The notes: a model not told the origin generated them from the sequence alone. A stretch of 15,000 bases of DNA from Neocallimastix lanati (nom. inval.) (GCA_016946835.1 JACVTC010000298.1:1-15000), one strand, 5' to 3'; counted from the stretch's first letter, positions 1 to 9,448 are shown. Translations and numbers: made by a program.

Positions 1-891
1 TATTTCTTTAGCTGCTTCTGTTTCACTTGTGGCTGCTCAAAATTTTTGTATAAATAACTATCATTCCGGTCAGAGTGTCACAGAATATTATAATAAGGTA
101 GGATCCATTGGAGGAATTAATTATGAATTATGGGCTGATAGTGGTAGTAATAGTGCTACTTTCTATTCAGATGGTTCATTCACTTGTTCTTTCAGAAATG
201 CAAAGGATTATTTATGTCGTACTGGTCTTTCTTTCGATAGTACGAAAAAGCATAATCAAATTGGACATATGTATGCCGATTTTAAACTTATTAAACAAAA
301 CATTTCAAATGTGGATTATTCATTTGTGGTGTTTATGGATGAGTAGAATCCTCTCATAGAATATTATATTGTTGATAATTGGCTTAGTCCATATCGTCCA
401 GGAGATTGGGTTGGAAATAAGAAGAGAGGTGATTTTGTTATTGATGGAGCCGTATATACAGTCTATGAAAACAGTCGTTATGGACCATCTATTGATGGTA
501 ATACTCAATTCACTCAATACTTTAGTATTCGTCAAACACCACGTGATTGTGGTACTATTGATATCACGGCCCATTTCCAACAATGGGAAAAGCTTGGAAT
601 GATGATGGGTAATTTACATGAAGCTAAAATTTAGGAGAAGCAGGTAGTAATGGATATGGTACCAGTGGTACAGCCGATTTCCCATATGCTAAAGTCTATA
701 TTGGATCAGACAATAATGGAGCTAATTATGCAGCTTATAATAATAATAATAACAATAATAATAATAACTACAATAATAATATAACATTATAATAATAATA
801 ATAATGGATGGAATTCATGGAACATTGGAATCCATGGAATAACTGGAACAATAATAACTATAATAATAACAACTGGCATAACTGGTGGTAG
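1..891 (+). pseudogene. Broken GH11 endo-1,4-beta-xylanase copy (left-truncated by window)
   Basis: This is a second copy of the xylanase at 2928-3824; base 1 matches base 2957 of that gene, so its start codon and early signal peptide lie left of the window. It is interrupted several times. A 1-base loss near 326 and a 2-base loss near 341-348 keep the net frame but create an in-frame TAG at 344-346. A 1-base loss in a T run near 631 shifts the frame and gives TAG at 632-634. An insertion in the Asn-codon tract introduces TAA at 790-792, and another base is missing near 823. Codons for both catalytic glutamates survive (GAA 359-361 and GAA 637-639), as does the Trp/Asn tail up to the TAG at 889-891. 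Most substitutions before the first stop are silent or conservative, so inactivation looks recent. Some single-base losses in homopolymers could be sequencing errors, but the changes at 341-348 and in the tail are harder to explain that way. Confidence 0.88.
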
Positions 892-1486
892 ATTTATTCA
901 TTGTAATTAATTTACCTTAAAGCATATTGAATTTGATTAAATTTAAAAATATATCATAAAATTATTATTATTTAAATTATTATTAGTTTATAGGATAACT
1001 ATTAAAAGTAATTATTAATATAAACGATACTTATTAATATTAAATATTACTATTATTTATATATATATATTAAAAAAAAAAAAAAAAAAAAAGAAAGAAA
1101 GAAAATTCTAAATAAAGATACCATGCTATATTTTATATTATTATTATGAATTAAATTATTAATATCATATAAATTAAGGAAATATTATAAATTATTAATG
1201 TCAAATGCGTTAATAATATATTTACTATATATAATTAATTTGTATTAAGATTTATATAAATTATATAAAATATGATACTTATTAATATTTAGTAACAATT
1301 AAAAATTATTAGAAATATTAATTTTTAATAATAAATAAATATTATCAAAAAACATTCGAATATGTATTATTTAAAAATTTTATGTACGAAAATTAAAAAA
1401 AAATAAAATAAGCATTTATTAATAATTAATAACCAATAAATAGAAGTAAAAATTTAAACGAATAAAAAGGAACCAATAAATAAACT

Positions 1487-1685
1487 ATTAAAAAAAAGTA
1501 AATTTATGAGTTATCTATATTAAATTTCAAATCCTCTGTTTTTATTTATTTATTTATTTATTATAATTAATTTTATTTAATATTAATTATTAAAAAAAAG
1601 TAAATTTATGAGTTATCTATATTAAATTTTAAATCCTCTGTTTTTATTTATTTATTATAATTAATTTTATTTAATATTAATTATT
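1487..1685. repeat. 102-bp tandem duplication
   Basis: Two adjacent units begin at 1487 and 1589. Each runs from an A8 tract through GTAAATTTATGAGTTATCTA and ATCCTCTG to a TTTAATATTAATTATT end. The second unit lacks 8 bases of the TTTA repeat and has one C-to-T change. The matching part of the right duplication arm (about 4355-4430) has a single, diverged unit, so the expansion is specific to the broken copy. Confidence 0.9.
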
Positions 1686-1717
1686 GAAGTATTTTCTCAT
1701 AAATCTTATAATTAAAC

Positions 1718-1823
1718 TTTTACTTTAAAAAGTAACTCCAATAATAGTTATTGAAAAGAAAATGTCATAATTTTACTTTAAAAAGTAACTCCAATAATAG
1801 TTATTGAAAAGAAAATGTCATAA
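1718..1823. repeat. 53-bp perfect tandem duplication
   Basis: The unit starts TTTTACTTTAAAAAGTAACT and ends AAAATGTCATAA. It occurs twice back to back (1718-1770 and 1771-1823) with no difference that I can see, so it is young. The right arm has one diverged unit near 4700-4733. Confidence 0.92.
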
Positions 1824-2784
1824 TTAGATATTTTTTTTAAATTGGATTTATAAAATATGATTAAAATATTTAATAATATTTTCAAAAAAAAATATTGTTT
1901 ATAATAATTTTATATATAATCATATATATATATTTTTATTATTATAGTTTTTAATAAAAAATTTCTTTATTTTATAAAAGTTATTATATATATATATATA
2001 TATTTTACTAATTTAGTTTTAATAAATATAAAAATTTTTAATATTAATTTCAGTTTAAAGTTAATAATAATATATTGAAAAAAGAAAAGAAAACCTCTAA
2101 ATTAGATATTTATTAAAAAGAGATAATTAAAGTAATTTACTTTTTTGTTATTTTTATTTTTTTTTTATTTCTTTAATTAATAATATTTATTAAATGGGTA
2201 AATATTAAATAATGAATTTTTTCTAAGAATTTTATACAGTAATATTTTAAAATGATAATTAAAAAATGATATGAAATGGGTATGAAAGAAATTATTTTTG
2301 AAATATTTATATATTTATATATATATATAATAAGTGATTTAATGATAAAAAATATATTAAATGGTTTATAAAAGAAATTATTTTTGGAATAATTAATGTA
2401 AATAAATTTTTAATTTTTTATTATTTTTTAATATATAAAATTTAATAATAATTATGATTCTTTTATCCACCAAAATGAAAGTAGAATTAAATTAAACTTA
2501 ATCTCCAAATTAAAAATAATAAAAATAAAATTAATTAATGAAAAAAATACCATTTTTATTTATAATAATAATTTATAATAAATTTTTAATTTATGAATTG
2601 GTTTATTATTTATTTATTTATTTATAGTATAATCTATTTATTATTAAAACAAAAAATATTTATTATAATAAAATAAAAAAAAAAAAAAAGTATAAATATT
2701 TTAAATTTTTTCTTTCCATCTTGATTTTTCAGTTTATTTAAAGATTTGGTTGTTAATATAATAATTAATAACTTTTTAAATAGC
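1824..2784. other. Non-coding A+T-rich spacer between xylanase copies
   Basis: No open frame with protein-like composition is visible on either strand. The stretch consists of TA dinucleotide runs, A and T homopolymers and short ATT/AAT repeats. It must include the upstream region of the intact xylanase gene. Confidence 0.7.
2690..2698 (+). promoter_or_regulatory. TATA-like motif GTATAAATA upstream of xylanase
   Basis: GTATAAATA follows an A15 tract about 230 bases before the xylanase ATG. In DNA this rich in A and T such a match is easily found by chance, so it is only a candidate core-promoter site. Confidence 0.2.
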
Positions 2785-2833
2785 TAGATACCATTAAAAT
2801 TAGATACCATAAAAATTAGATACCATTAAAAAT
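2785..2833 (+). repeat. Three 16-bp repeats of TAGATACCAT upstream of xylanase
   Basis: TAGATACCA starts at 2785, 2801 and 2817, an exact 16-bp spacing, about 95-145 bases before the xylanase start codon. Each is followed by an AAAAT-like spacer. The core AGATACCA also occurs once after each xylanase copy (1116-1123 and 4009-4016). The location fits a cis-regulatory array, but no known factor is assigned. Confidence 0.7.
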
Positions 2834-2927
2834 AAATATTTTTATTTTTTATATTTCATAAATAAATTTTTTATATAAATTTATATTGATTTATAATTAA
2901 AAATTATAAAAAAAATTTAAAATCAAA

Positions 2928-3824
2928 ATGAAATTTCAACAAATTATTCCATTAACTATTTCTTTAGCTGCTTCAGTTTCAATTGTGGCTGCTCAAAATT
3001 TTTGTTTAAATAACTATCATTCCGGTCAGAGTGTCACAGAATATTATAATAAGGTAGGATCCATTGGAGGAATTAATTATGAATTATGGGCTGATAGTGG
3101 TAGTAACAGCGCTACCTTCTATTCAGATGGTTCATTCACTTGTTCTTTCAGAAACGCAAAGGATTATTTATGTCGTGCTGGTCTTTCTTTCGATAGTACT
3201 AAAAAGCATAATCAAATTGGACATATGTATGCCGATTTTAAACTTATTAAACAAAACATTTCAAATGTAGATTATTCATTTGTTGGTGTTTATGGATGGT
3301 CCAGAAATCCTCTTATAGAATATTATATTGTTGATAATTGGCTTAGTCCATATCGTCCAGGAGATTGGGTTGGAAATAAGAAGAGAGGTGATTTTGTTAT
3401 TGATGGAGCCGTATATACAGTTTATGAAAACAGTCGTTATGGACCATCTATTGATGGTAATACTCAATTCACGCAATACTTTAGTATTCGTCAAACACCA
3501 CGTGATTGTGGTACTATTGATATCACAGCACATTTCCAACAATGGGAAAAGCTTGGAATGATGATGGGTAATTTACATGAAGCCAAGATTTTAGGAGAAG
3601 CAGGTAGTAATGGATATGGTACCAGTGGTACAGCCGATTTCCCATATGCCAAAGTCTATATTGGATCAGATAATAATGGAGCTAATTATGCAGCTTATAA
3701 TAATAATAATAACAATAATAATAATAATAATAATGGATGGAATTCCTGGAATAATTGGAATCCATGGAATAACTGGAACAACAATAATAACTACAATAAC
3801 AACAACTGGCACAACTGGTGGTAG
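2928..3824 (+). CDS. Secreted GH11 endo-1,4-beta-xylanase with Asn/Trp-rich C-terminal tail
   Basis: The 298-residue protein should hydrolyse internal beta-1,4 links of xylan outside the cell with retention of configuration. Residues 1-22 form a signal peptide (basic start, hydrophobic core, AA before Q23). Residues about 23-247 are the GH11 beta-jelly-roll. The nucleophile is E131 in PLIEYYIV and the acid/base is E224 in LGEAGSNGYGTSGTADF, the arrangement seen in anaerobic-fungal and rumen-bacterial GH11 enzymes. Cysteines are C26, C72, C82 and C194. Residues 258-269 are a poly-Asn linker. Residues 270-298 hold eight Trp (W271, 274, 277, 280, 283, 294, 297, 298) and no Cys, so there is no fungal dockerin. 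The start is the ATG in the AAAATG context directly before the signal peptide. There are no introns, unlike the two genes to the right. G+C is far higher than in the flanks. AATAAA at 3889-3894 may be a polyadenylation signal. Confidence 0.96.
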   Translation: MKFQQIIPLTISLAASVSIVAAQNFCLNNYHSGQSVTEYYNKVGSIGGINYELWADSGSNSATFYSDGSFTCSFRNAKDYLCRAGLSFDSTKKHNQIGHMYADFKLIKQNISNVDYSFVGVYGWSRNPLIEYYIVDNWLSPYRPGDWVGNKKRGDFVIDGAVYTVYENSRYGPSIDGNTQFTQYFSIRQTPRDCGTIDITAHFQQWEKLGMMMGNLHEAKILGEAGSNGYGTSGTADFPYAKVYIGSDNNGANYAAYNNNNNNNNNNNNGWNSWNNWNPWNNWNNNNNYNNNNWHNWW

Positions 3825-4735
3825 ATTAAATTAAAATATTTAATTTACCTAACGACTTATTGATTAACATTTAAATTCAGAAATATTTAATAAAGTTGTT
3901 ATGATAATTTAATAAATATCTATGAAGAATAGTATTTATTAAAAGATATTTACTAATATTAAATATTACTATTATCTAAACAAAAAAAAAAAAAAAAAAA
4001 AAAAATAAAGATACCAAGCCAGATTTTAAATTATTAATTTTCCATTAAAATTATTAATATTATAAACGTAAAGCGATAACAATTTAATTACTTTACCTAA
4101 AGTAATTTGAATGAAAATTTTATAAAGATTATGATACTTATTAATATTTAATGAAAAATAAATAAATTAATATTTAATAATAAATAAATTTTATTGGAAA
4201 TATTAATAATTAATATAAAATAACTAATATTAAATTTTATTATTTAGTTATAATACATATTATTAAATGATTTTATGTATAAAAATTAAAAAATAATGAA
4301 TAAAAATTAATTAATAATCAATAAAATAAAAAGAATTTGTTATTTATTTTTAAAAGAAAGTATATTAATTATATTAATAGTGAATTATTTATATTAAATT
4401 TTATATCCTTTGTTTTCATTCATTTAATTATTTATGTATTATTTTTATGAGCTTAAAAATACTATTTTCATTTATAATAATAGCTGTTTAGTTTTTGAAA
4501 TATATATAAATTTCTACTTATATATATATATATATCAAACACTAATCAGCTTTTTTAATATAAATCAAGAAAAGTAGAATTAATGATATTTACTAGTAAA
4601 TGATTAGTTATTGAAATATATATTTTCATTTATTTATTAGAATTAATGGTATTTACTATTAATTATTAAAGGATATTTTAAAAAGCTAATAATTAAAATT
4701 TTAATTTAAAAAATAACCCCAAGAGTTATTTAAAA
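2957..4735 (+). repeat. Right arm of tandem xylanase-gene duplication
   Basis: This is the counterpart of 1-1770 in the same orientation, offset by about 2.93-2.96 kb. It holds the intact gene and a 3' flank that shares ordered landmarks with the left arm. The right arm appears to carry extra sequence near 4440-4670 that the left arm lacks, and it lacks the 102-bp and 53-bp tandem duplications. Confidence 0.7.
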
Positions 4736-5066
4736 AACATAAAACTTTTTTTTTTTTATTTCTAGCCATAATAAAATTGAATAAACATATTTAGATTAAT
4801 CAAATTTATGAAATTTGTATATTATTGGTATTATTATTAATATTAAACTGAAATTATCATTACACTACACCAAAAATTTTTACTAATAATAAAACAAATT
4901 TAAATAATATATAAATTATTTTTACATATATGAAAATTAAAATTATAACGAAAAAAATATCTTAAAGATTATATATTATTTCTACCAAATTAAAAAAATA
5001 AAAATAATATAGTAAAGATTACACATTAATTTTATAAAACTAAAAAATAAAAAAAAAATACTAAAA

Positions 5067-5102
<36 letters not shown>

Positions 5103-5580
5103 ACTATATAATTATATAATTACAAAACATATTCCAATTATTATATTGTACGTAATAGAATAATTATCTTTTCCTATTATAATTCAAAATTTTTTATTTG
5201 TAACTAATTAGTTTTTCTAACATTTTTTTATTAATTCAATATTTTTTATTATTTTATTTTTTCTATTTATTTATCATATTTTCTTTATTTAAATTGAGTA
5301 TTAATGACTCTGTTTCTATTGATTTTCAATTTTTTTTTTTTTTTTTTTACTTTTTTGTTTTATAAAAAAAAAAAAAATTTGTCATACTGATCGTTATATT
5401 TATATATTTTTTGTTTATTTAAATATATTTTACTGTAAAAAAAAAAAAAAAAAAAAGGATTTTTTTTTCTTTATATACAATTATATATAATTATTTCATC
5501 TAAACTATTTAATTATTTATTTTAAAATATCTTTCATTTAGAGTGAAATTTATTAATTGTTAAGGTTGATACAACTCTTT
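4736..5580. other. Non-coding spacer with long homopolymers
   Basis: I see no gene. The stretch contains an A32 run at 5069-5100, T runs near 5330-5348, and an A run near 5439-5457. The remainder is low-complexity A+T DNA. Confidence 0.75.
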
Positions 5581-5653
5581 TCAATCTATATATAAATATA
5601 TAGCTATTAATTATAAACTATTTTCACTTTCAATTTATATATATATAGATTGA
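5581..5653. repeat. Inverted repeat, about 17-bp arms
   Basis: TCAATCTATATATAAAT (from 5581) is mirrored by ATTTATATATATATAGATTGA (5633-5653); the right arm has one extra TATA. The arms can pair as a long stem with a loop of about 36 bases. The TCAATC/GATTGA ends make it slightly more specific than a plain TA run. Confidence 0.5.
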
Positions 5654-6341
5654 TATTTTGATATAACAACTTTTATATATAGATTTATATATAGATAGAT
5701 ACAGCTATTTTGTTATTTATAAAAATTTATATTTATATATAGATATAGATATAAATAATTTTATTATTTAACTATAAAAAAAAAAAAATAAAATAAAATA
5801 AAAAATTATAAACAGTATAAATTGGTGGCTATTTCTACTACAAATTTAAACTAAAAAAAGCTTAAAAAGTATAAATAGGATGGGAAAAACTGTTTTTGTT
5901 TTTTATAATTTGTAAAAATGATAAGCCAAAAAAATTATATAAATAAATAAATAAATATATAAATAAATAAATAAATAAATAAATAAAATGTACTAATATT
6001 TAAAAAAGAAAAAAAATAAAAAAAATATAAAATTAAGATTGCCTTTATTATTATTGAAGGTCACTCTGGTTTTTTTTTAATTACTCTTTTAACATGAATT
6101 AATTATTTTTATGAAATATTTGTAATTTGGTATATAATTATTAAAAGGAAAATAAAGAAAGTTGATTCCTTTATATAAAATATATAGATAGAGATTAGAG
6201 AATAGTACAATATTTTATAAGCTTTTTAATTATATATATTTCTTTGTTTATTTATACCCATAATATTTTAATGTTTACTAATAGAAAAGGTAAAAATTTA
6301 GATAATGAATTAACAATTCATTTATAAATAAATATATTATT
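5654..6341. other. Non-coding spacer with an (AAAT)n microsatellite
   Basis: No gene is visible. TATAGAT-type repeats fill 5654-5755, and an (AAAT)n microsatellite with one interruption lies at 5941-5988. Confidence 0.65.
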
Positions 6342-6455
6342 AATATTTATTTATTATTATTATTTATTTATTAATATTTATTTATTATTAATATTTATTT
6401 ATTATTAATATTTATTTATTATTAATATTTATTTATTATTAATATTTATTTAATA
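6342..6455. repeat. 17-bp minisatellite
   Basis: The unit AATATTTATTTATTATT starts at 6373, 6390, 6407, 6424 and 6441, an exact 17-bp period. A related copy begins at 6342, separated by a short TTATTA stretch. Confidence 0.9.
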
Positions 6456-6660
6456 ATTATTAATAATTAACATTATTTCTATTCAAAAAATATTGCCTAT
6501 TTTTTATTTTTTAAATTAAATATAAGAAAAAAGGTTAGTTATTACTTAATATAGAAACAGGCCGTTTTATATACATTTATCTATTTATATTTTTAAATAT
6601 TAAAATTTATTATTCATTAACTAAATACATTTTATATGCATTTATAAATTACAAAGTAAT

Positions 6661-6717
6661 AAATAATTAAATAATAAATAATTAAATAATAAATAATTAA
6701 ATAATTAAATAATAATC
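6661..6717. repeat. 15-bp tandem repeat
   Basis: AAATAATTAAATAAT repeats with a 15-bp period from 6661, with about three full units followed by a partial unit and variants. Confidence 0.85.
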
Positions 6718-6943
6718 TTTTATGTAAATTTAAAGATAATTATTTAAAAAAAAAAAAAAAGAAAGAAAAAGAAAAAGAGGTATTTATGTTAAATTCAAGA
6801 GGTCTTTCATTAATAATTTAAATAATTAAATAATAGATAAATAATTGAAATTTAATTTTTAGTTATAAAAGTCATCATGTCATCTTCATATTATTTTTAA
6901 TTTTTTTAATATTTTTTATAATTTGATAATTAAATATTAAATT

Positions 6944-7001
6944 AATCCTTTACCTAAATTTTATTTGAATTCTAATTAAATAAAGATTTAGATAAAGGAT
7001 T
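6944..7001. repeat. Inverted repeat with 16-bp arms
   Basis: AATCCTTTACCTAAAT (6944-6959) is the reverse complement, with one mismatch, of ATTTAGATAAAGGATT (6986-7001); the loop is 26 bases. In RNA the mismatch can pair as G-U on one strand. Pairing can continue outward with one bulge. It could be a small foldback element or simply a structured spacer. Confidence 0.6.
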
Positions 7002-7263
7002 ATTTAATAATAATTTTCTATATTAAAAATGACTTTATATTTTAATATAATAATTTTATAATTTATACTAAATTCAACAAATTATATGAAGTTTGCTTGA
7101 ATTTTTTTTTTTTTTTTTTGTATGTAAAATATGTCATACCATATCATAACCTATTGAATCGTAGTAAATTAATTTACTTTTTTGGTGATATTTTTTAATA
7201 CCTTTTTTTTTTTATAAGAAATGGTTTATCACCTTCTTTTTATTATTGTTGGTATAAAAAGTA

Positions 7264-7341
7264 TTCATATACTATAAAACTAGTATATGAAATCTTAAAG
7301 ATAAGTTCGGGGAAAAAAGACATTTTATCAGAAATGTCTTT
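7264..7341. repeat. Two adjacent perfect hairpins with 10-bp arms
   Basis: The first hairpin pairs TTCATATACT (7264-7273) with AGTATATGAA (7282-7291) around an 8-base loop. The second pairs AAAGACATTT (7316-7325) with AAATGTCTTT (7332-7341) around a 6-base loop. They sit at the left edge of a stretch with higher complexity than the surrounding DNA. Confidence 0.6.
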
Positions 7342-7620
7342 CAATCACCTTAGAGAGAGTCTTCTTTTCCAATTTTATATTTTGCTTAAGGAATTCCTTA
7401 CTAATGTTATGTCTATTTTTATTAGCAATTTTTATACTATGATCAAATTTGTATGCCTTATCAAGAGTATATCAAGGGTATCGACATCGAAACAATAAAG
7501 CTAAGAAAGAAATTCTGATACAAATTTTGAACGATAATTTTTATTCATATGGAAGTTTTCATTGATGAATGGGAAGAGTTAGAGGCCATTTCGTTCCTCA
7601 AAACTCATAACACTTATTTA
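7290..7620. other. Higher-complexity island, possible decayed gene
   Basis: This stretch has visibly more G and C and fewer homopolymers than the kilobases around it. On the plus strand an ATG at 7334 opens a 54-codon frame to TAA at 7496-7498 (begins MSFNHLRESL, ends RVSTSKQ). On the minus strand a 48-codon stretch without an ATG reads through about 7336-7478 (contains KIANKNRHNISKEFLKQN). A further minus-strand stretch, NENFHMNKNYRSKFVSEFL, lies upstream in another frame. No family was recognised. The pattern fits a frameshifted remnant of a gene or mobile element, and the strand is undecided. Confidence 0.3.
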
Positions 7621-8734
7621 TTAATATTAATATAAAAAAATTTCAGGTATTTTATTTTTATGTATTTCATGATTTTTTTTTAATAAATATTATTAAATAA
7701 AGTTTATTTTTATTCTAAAAAAATAAAATATTTTTTTTCTACTTTAAAAATATAAAATAGAATATCCTAATGTAAGGTTTTAATAGAGAATATTTTTTAT
7801 TAATTACCGATTATTATATTATAATTATATTAGAATTTTTATTATGAGAATTAATAGATTTTAATAAATAGCATAAAAAACTTTTTATAAATTTCTTATT
7901 ATTATTTTTATTTTCATTTCATTTTTTTTTATCTTCAATTCTTTATTCTTTATTATTCTGTCACTTTTTTTTTTTTTTACTCTTTTCTTTTATCTTTTTT
8001 CTTTTTTTTATTATTATTATTATTTAAAATAAAAATAAAAAACTTAAAATAAATATTTAAAATCAAAATTAGGCAATAGATATAACGTATATAAGAATAT
8101 ATTGATATTATATTGTTACATGTAATGTATATATTTTATATTTATATATTTAAATATTGAATAATATATTCAAAGTATAATGAAATTAATTTCTTTAATA
8201 TATATTACAATATTACTTACAATATATAGTAATATATTTATCTTTACATCTGAAATTTTTTTTATCTTTTTTTTTTTAATTTTTAATTTTTTGTTTTTAT
8301 TTCAATTTTTAATTGAATTATACATTTTAATTTTATTATTTATTAAAGTTTATTTCATTTATATGCTATAAATTTTATTTATTATTATTTCTAATTCAAA
8401 ATTGTGTTACATTAAATTCTTTTAGTAAAAAAAAAATTTTTTTTATTTAAGTAAAAAAAAAGAATTATAAAAAAATTAAATATTAATTTTTTAATCGCTC
8501 TATAAATATCCAATAAAATAAATTTATATTGACATATATTAACATTATATTATATTCTATTATATCTTTTCCTTAAAATATAAAAATCAATTAAATTTTT
8601 ATATTTCAAAAGTTAATTTATTTCATATTTAATCATTTTATATATAATGAAATATTGAAATTTTTTTTTATTTTTTTTTTTATTTTTAAGTAAATAATTG
8701 ATTAAATAAATAATAAAAATAATTTTTATATATT
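7621..8734. other. Non-coding low-complexity spacer
   Basis: The stretch is T- and A-rich with no convincing gene. A 63-codon open frame at 8180-8371 begins MKLISLIYIT and looks like a hydrophobic leader. It then dissolves into Phe/Leu/Ile runs translated from T homopolymers, so it is not called as a gene. Confidence 0.6.
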
Positions 8735-8818
8735 AAATTACTTTATATATATTTTAAATTACTTTATATATATTTTAAATTACTTTATATATATTTTAAA
8801 TTACTTTATATATATATA
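8735..8818. repeat. 21-bp minisatellite, four units
   Basis: AAATTACTTTATATATATTTT begins at 8735, 8756, 8777 and 8798. The units are nearly identical, and the array ends in a longer TA run. Confidence 0.92.
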
Positions 8819-9042
8819 ATTATATTCAATATTATATTTGATATATTTTAAAACAATATTTGAAACTGACGAATCATTTTAGAGAAATGGTAAATCTTAA
8901 TTAATATTAAAGAGACTTTTCTGTTTTCTTTATTTCCTATATACTAATTATTAATAATTATTATTTTAAAAGTATATACTATTTATTATTTATAATTTTT
9001 TTTATTTATTGACAAACTTTTTAAATAACAAAAGTTGATATG

Positions 9043-9067
9043 AAATAGTCATTACTAATGACTATTT
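9043..9067. repeat. Perfect 25-bp palindrome (12-bp arms, 1-base centre)
   Basis: AAATAGTCATTA (9043-9054), C, then TAATGACTATTT (9056-9067) form a perfect inverted repeat. The TAGTCA/TGACTA core contains G and C, which makes chance in this background less likely than for a pure A/T palindrome. It could be a binding site for a dimeric factor or a cruciform. Confidence 0.75.
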
Positions 9068-9104
9068 AACTATTATTGCAACTATTTCGTAATTACTATA
9101 ATTT

Positions 9105-9236
9105 CATTATTTGTTATTATTTATTATTTATTATTTATTATTTATTATTCAATTATTTATTATTTAATTATTTAATATTTAATTATTTATTATTTATTAT
9201 TTATTATTTATTATTTAATTATTTAATTATTTATTA
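9105..9236. repeat. Heptanucleotide TTATTAT-type repeat tract
   Basis: TTATTAT units repeat with a 7-base period, alternating with TTTAATTA variants, through most of 9105-9236. Confidence 0.75.
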
Positions 9237-9448
9237 AGTGAAGAGTAAATTTAATTAATAAATAATAAATTAAATTACAGTATATTATAATAATAATCAA
9301 TACATTATTCATTGGTGTATAATATGAAGAAGATCTTAACTACATGTAATTCCATTTTACTATAAACTCTATTTATATAATAATTCCATTTAATATTAAC
9401 CAAATTTATATAAGTTGGAGTGGCTTATTAACAGATAAATAAATGTTT

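Larger units (their letters stand above)
1..1770 (+). repeat. Left arm of tandem xylanase-gene duplication
   Basis: The similarity to 2957-4735 does not stop at the stop codon. Shared landmarks in the 3' flank, in the same order, include a stretch reading ACTAATATTAAATATTACTA or close to it, a long A run followed by AATAAAGATACCA (about 1111-1123 and 4004-4016), GATACTTATTAATATTTA (about 1274 and 4134), and a TTTAAAAAGTAAC-like block (about 1724 and 4706). The flank is clearly more diverged than the coding part. The right end is approximate because the last matches are short and A+T-rich. Confidence 0.7.

Noticed and set aside
1069-1092. Poly(A) after the broken xylanase as a sign of retroposition
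   Set aside because: A long A run sits at the matching place after the intact gene too, and similarity continues past it, so the copy arose by DNA duplication and not by reverse transcription of a message.
3276-3542. Minus-strand frame opposite the xylanase, also present at 320-583
   Set aside because: It is conserved in both copies only because the sense strand is duplicated. It has no family features and lies wholly opposite the catalytic domain.
3064-3834. Other plus-strand open frames inside the xylanase gene
   Set aside because: They are out-of-frame shadows of the xylanase. Their composition is driven by its codons, and equivalents appear in the broken copy only because the DNA is similar.
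6342-6717. CRISPR-like regular repeats
   Set aside because: The units are contiguous with no unique spacers, and the organism appears to be a eukaryote.
7163-7178. 16-bp palindrome AGTAAATTAATTTACT
   Set aside because: It is almost purely A/T, and such palindromes are expected by chance in this background.
8180-8371. 63-codon frame starting MKLISLIYIT
   Set aside because: The first 25 residues resemble a signal peptide, but the rest is Phe/Leu/Ile translated from T homopolymers and there is no convincing donor site or following exon.
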